This document shows positions 60,542-64,000 of a DNA stretch of 64,000 nucleotides, piece after piece. The stretch is from an uncultured Sphingomonadaceae bacterium (GTDB taxonomy: Bacteria > Pseudomonadota > Alphaproteobacteria > Sphingomonadales > Sphingomonadaceae): the NCBI GenBank assembly GCA_903871605.1, contig CAIQHF010000051.1, forward strand, positions 185,928-249,927. Reading direction: 5' to 3'. A model generated the notes under the pieces. That model was not told where the DNA came from. It searched no databases and saw only the letters and a list, made by a program, of their open reading frames with translations. Every line of letters begins with the position of its first letter. Position 1 is the first letter of the stretch. Made by a program: the position numbers and the translations under genes.

Positions 60542-61753
60542 TCAGCGCGCGGCTGCCATCAACTTTGCCGCCTTGCCCTCAAGCTCGAGCCGAGCGTCCT
60601 GATGCGGTTTGTTCCGCGCGAGCGCGGTGATCCCCTGGACGAAATCGAAGATGGAGGCCGGTGGACGGCCTTCCTCGTCCAGAACGGTCGCGATGATCTT
60701 CTCGGTCTCGGGTCGCGAGAAGCCACGCTGGCGCAGGAAGCCTGTGCGATCCTCATCGGTGCGCGCGACGACGCGTTCGCGCGCCGCCTTGATGCCGGTG
60801 ATGAACGGCATCGGCGAAGAGGTCGCGAAGGATTCCAACGCCGGGGCCGCCTCGTGCGCGAAGCGGTTGGCGGCGAACTTGCTGTGACGGATGCTGATCT
60901 CCTCGAACCCCTCGGCGCCCCAGATATTCCGGTTCATGCAGACGGCACGAAGATAGAAGGAGGCCATACCGAGCGTCTTCGATCCGACCTCGCTGTTCCA
61001 GCAGTAGAAGCCGCGAAAATAGAGGTCGGGATCGCCGTTCGGCAGGCGACCGGCCTCGATCGGATGGGCGTCATCGACCAGGAACAGGAACACGTCCCGG
61101 TCCGACGCATAGAGCGTCGTTGTGTCCTTGGTGATCTCGACGAATGGATTGTGGGTCATGGTCGACCAGTCGAGAATGCCCGGCACCTTCCAGCGTGTGT
61201 CACCGGTCCCGTCCCCTGCGATCTTCATCACAGCGGCAACCAGTTCGTGATCCCAGATACGGCCATAATCGGGGCCGGTAACGGCGCGCAGTTCAAGGCG
61301 GCCGTCTTCGGTTTCCAACGTCTTCATGAGCTCGGCGCGGTGCGACAGCAGGCCGTGCTGCATGTTGATGCCGGCGAGCGGTCCGGGAAGTTGGCGCAGA
61401 TAGCCCGATGGTGCGCCGACGAGGCTGCAGAGTTGTCCGAACGACCAGTGCGTTGGCGCGACCGGCTGATCGCGGCCCGGCAGGACCAGGGCGAGGCTCT
61501 CGACATCGTCGCGGCTTGCTTCGACCCGGACCTCGCGCGTCTCCACAGTGCGGGCGGTGGTGCGCTCGGCGCGGCGCCGAACTGCGTCATACAGAGTGGA
61601 AAGGGAGAGATATCGCTCATCGTCGGGACGGGAGAACCACTCCGACGAGACGCGGCCGATTCGCTCACCGCGCGAGATATCGACCTTGAAGCCGCCGGCA
61701 GGGATAAGACGCGACGCGCCTGAGGCACGCGGATCGGAAAGGATAGTCGCCAT
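60542..61753 (-). CDS. DUF932 domain protein
   Basis: A 403-residue protein of the DUF932 (phage/plasmid-like) family. Landmarks are VAPTHWSFGQLCSLVGAPSGYL near residue 130, RAVTGPDYGRIWDHELV near 175, and YFRGFYCWNSEVGSKTLGMA near 245. The family is common on plasmids, phages and integrative elements; its function is unknown, though an antirestriction or DNA-processing role is often supposed. ATG at 61753 with GGAG seven bases upstream. The first gene of the minus-strand backbone run DUF932, parB-like, Toprim, DUF2493 and on to DUF736. A leader hairpin related to that of the parB-like gene precedes it. Confidence 0.85.
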   Translation of the reverse strand: MATILSDPRASGASRLIPAGGFKVDISRGERIGRVSSEWFSRPDDERYLSLSTLYDAVRRRAERTTARTVETREVRVEASRDDVESLALVLPGRDQPVAPTHWSFGQLCSLVGAPSGYLRQLPGPLAGINMQHGLLSHRAELMKTLETEDGRLELRAVTGPDYGRIWDHELVAAVMKIAGDGTGDTRWKVPGILDWSTMTHNPFVEITKDTTTLYASDRDVFLFLVDDAHPIEAGRLPNGDPDLYFRGFYCWNSEVGSKTLGMASFYLRAVCMNRNIWGAEGFEEISIRHSKFAANRFAHEAAPALESFATSSPMPFITGIKAARERVVARTDEDRTGFLRQRGFSRPETEKIIATVLDEEGRPPASIFDFVQGITALARNKPHQDARLELEGKAAKLMAAAR

Positions 61754-61760
61754 TGGAAAT

Positions 61761-61808
61761 CTCCATGACGGGCGCCAAGAGCCTCTCTCTCAGCCTCACC
61801 CGTCACGG
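61761..61808 (-). promoter_or_regulatory. Leader hairpin before DUF932
   Basis: CCATGACGGG (61763-61772) pairs with CCCGTCACGG (61799-61808). On the mRNA this is a ten-pair stem with one G-U pair where the parB-like copy has A-U. The same GAGAGAGAG run is in the loop, and GGAG follows at the 3' arm, seven bases before the ATG at 61753. Confidence 0.68.
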
Positions 61809-62248
61809 CGATTGCCGCTCTCCTCTTCCTCTCGAGGCGTTGCGGGGGCGCAGCCGCCGGCTGAAGGGGTTCGGCGAGACGTGGCTCGCCGGCAGGGGAA
61901 CGCATTCCCCAGGGATACCGAACTGAGGTTCGATCCAATTTACGTCAATTGTATCCGCCTGTGGCGCGTGCCTACGGGCTCGGTTCGGCTGTGCTTGTAG
62001 ACGCAAACGGGCCCCCTGATCTGCATCGGCGTAGGAAGCGCAAGCAGGGACCGAACTTTGCCAAGAAAGAGGCGAATTTCAAAGCGAGAGTCGGTCGTAG
62101 CTACCGGAGTAGCCGCGACCGACCCTGCCCCCGATCCCCGTTTGATCGCGCTGGTTCGCCTACTGGCGCGATGTGCGGCGCGCAGATATCATGAAGATAA
62201 AGAAGGTGAAGGAGCATCCGAGCGCTCCTGAAGACACGGAGCACCGTG
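61809..62248. other. Divergent gap between DUF932 and the recombinase
   Basis: About 440 bases without a supported gene. It must contain the DUF932 promoter, perhaps at the AT-rich stretch near 61935-61955, and the recombinase promoter. GGAG about nine bases before the recombinase ATG is its likely ribosome binding site. No attachment-site-like copy of the tRNA end was seen. Confidence 0.4.
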
Positions 62249-63937
<1,689 letters not shown>

Positions 63938-64000
63938 CCGAGGTGTTTGTGTGAATGGGTTTTAGGGGACGTATCTCAAGATCGCACACGTTGGCGACAA

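Overview
Likely host: a high-GC alphaproteobacterium, probably a sphingomonad. The pointers are two TonB-dependent receptors of the type abundant in that order, a Ti-type TraA/TraC/TraD mobilisation set, the DUF736/DUF2493/Toprim/ParB/DUF932 block that is common on sphingomonad and rhizobial mobile elements, and an alphaproteobacterial-looking initiator tRNA.

Left part (1-27.6 kb): a catabolic and uptake island. It holds a TonB receptor cut by the window edge, a decayed tartrate/D-malate dehydrogenase, a cupin protein, a Gfo/Idh/MocA oxidoreductase, a GNAT protein, a succinate-semialdehyde-type dehydrogenase, hydantoinase/oxoprolinase subunits B and A, an MHS-type transporter, an XRE-cupin regulator, an M20 amidohydrolase and an overlapping three-gene FAD/[2Fe-2S] amine oxidase complex. 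An esterase, a second TonB receptor, a pyrethroid-hydrolase-like esterase, an M28 peptidase, a second aldehyde dehydrogenase and a second XRE-cupin regulator follow. An AT-rich box close to TATATTGAAC recurs in the gaps of this island and probably ties it into one PuuR-like regulon. I infer use of an amide, cyclic amide or amine nitrogen compound; the substrate is not evident.

Middle part (27.6-39.4 kb): branched-chain or aromatic 2-oxoacid metabolism. Divergent from an Lrp/AsnC gene lie E1-alpha, E1-beta and E2 of a branched-chain 2-oxoacid dehydrogenase and a branched-chain aminotransferase. An acyl-CoA dehydrogenase remnant, an SDR enzyme, an acyl-CoA dehydrogenase and a fused indolepyruvate:ferredoxin oxidoreductase follow, the last divergent from a second Lrp/AsnC gene.

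Right part (about 39.9-63.9 kb): a mobile element. It carries an XRE regulator with two operator-like palindromes, a coupling protein, the TraA relaxase, a candidate oriT, TraC and TraD, a lytic transglycosylase, a TraF-type peptidase, an AlpA-like protein and a DUF6499/DUF2285 pair. Further right are a cassette that looks like a defence system (HicA-like protein, large ParB-like protein, PD-(D/E)XK nuclease, AbiTii-like protein), the DUF736-to-DUF932 maintenance block, and a large serine recombinase. The recombinase reading frame ends inside an initiator tRNA gene, which marks the right attachment site. No mating-pair-formation genes are present and no left attachment site was found, so the element may be mobilisable only, or may extend left to include the catabolic island.

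The strongest candidates for something undescribed are the ParB-like/nuclease/AbiTii-like cassette, and two families of paired structured leaders in the maintenance block: a covarying stem upstream of DUF736 and DUF2493, and a Shine-Dalgarno-overlapping hairpin upstream of the parB-like and DUF932 genes.
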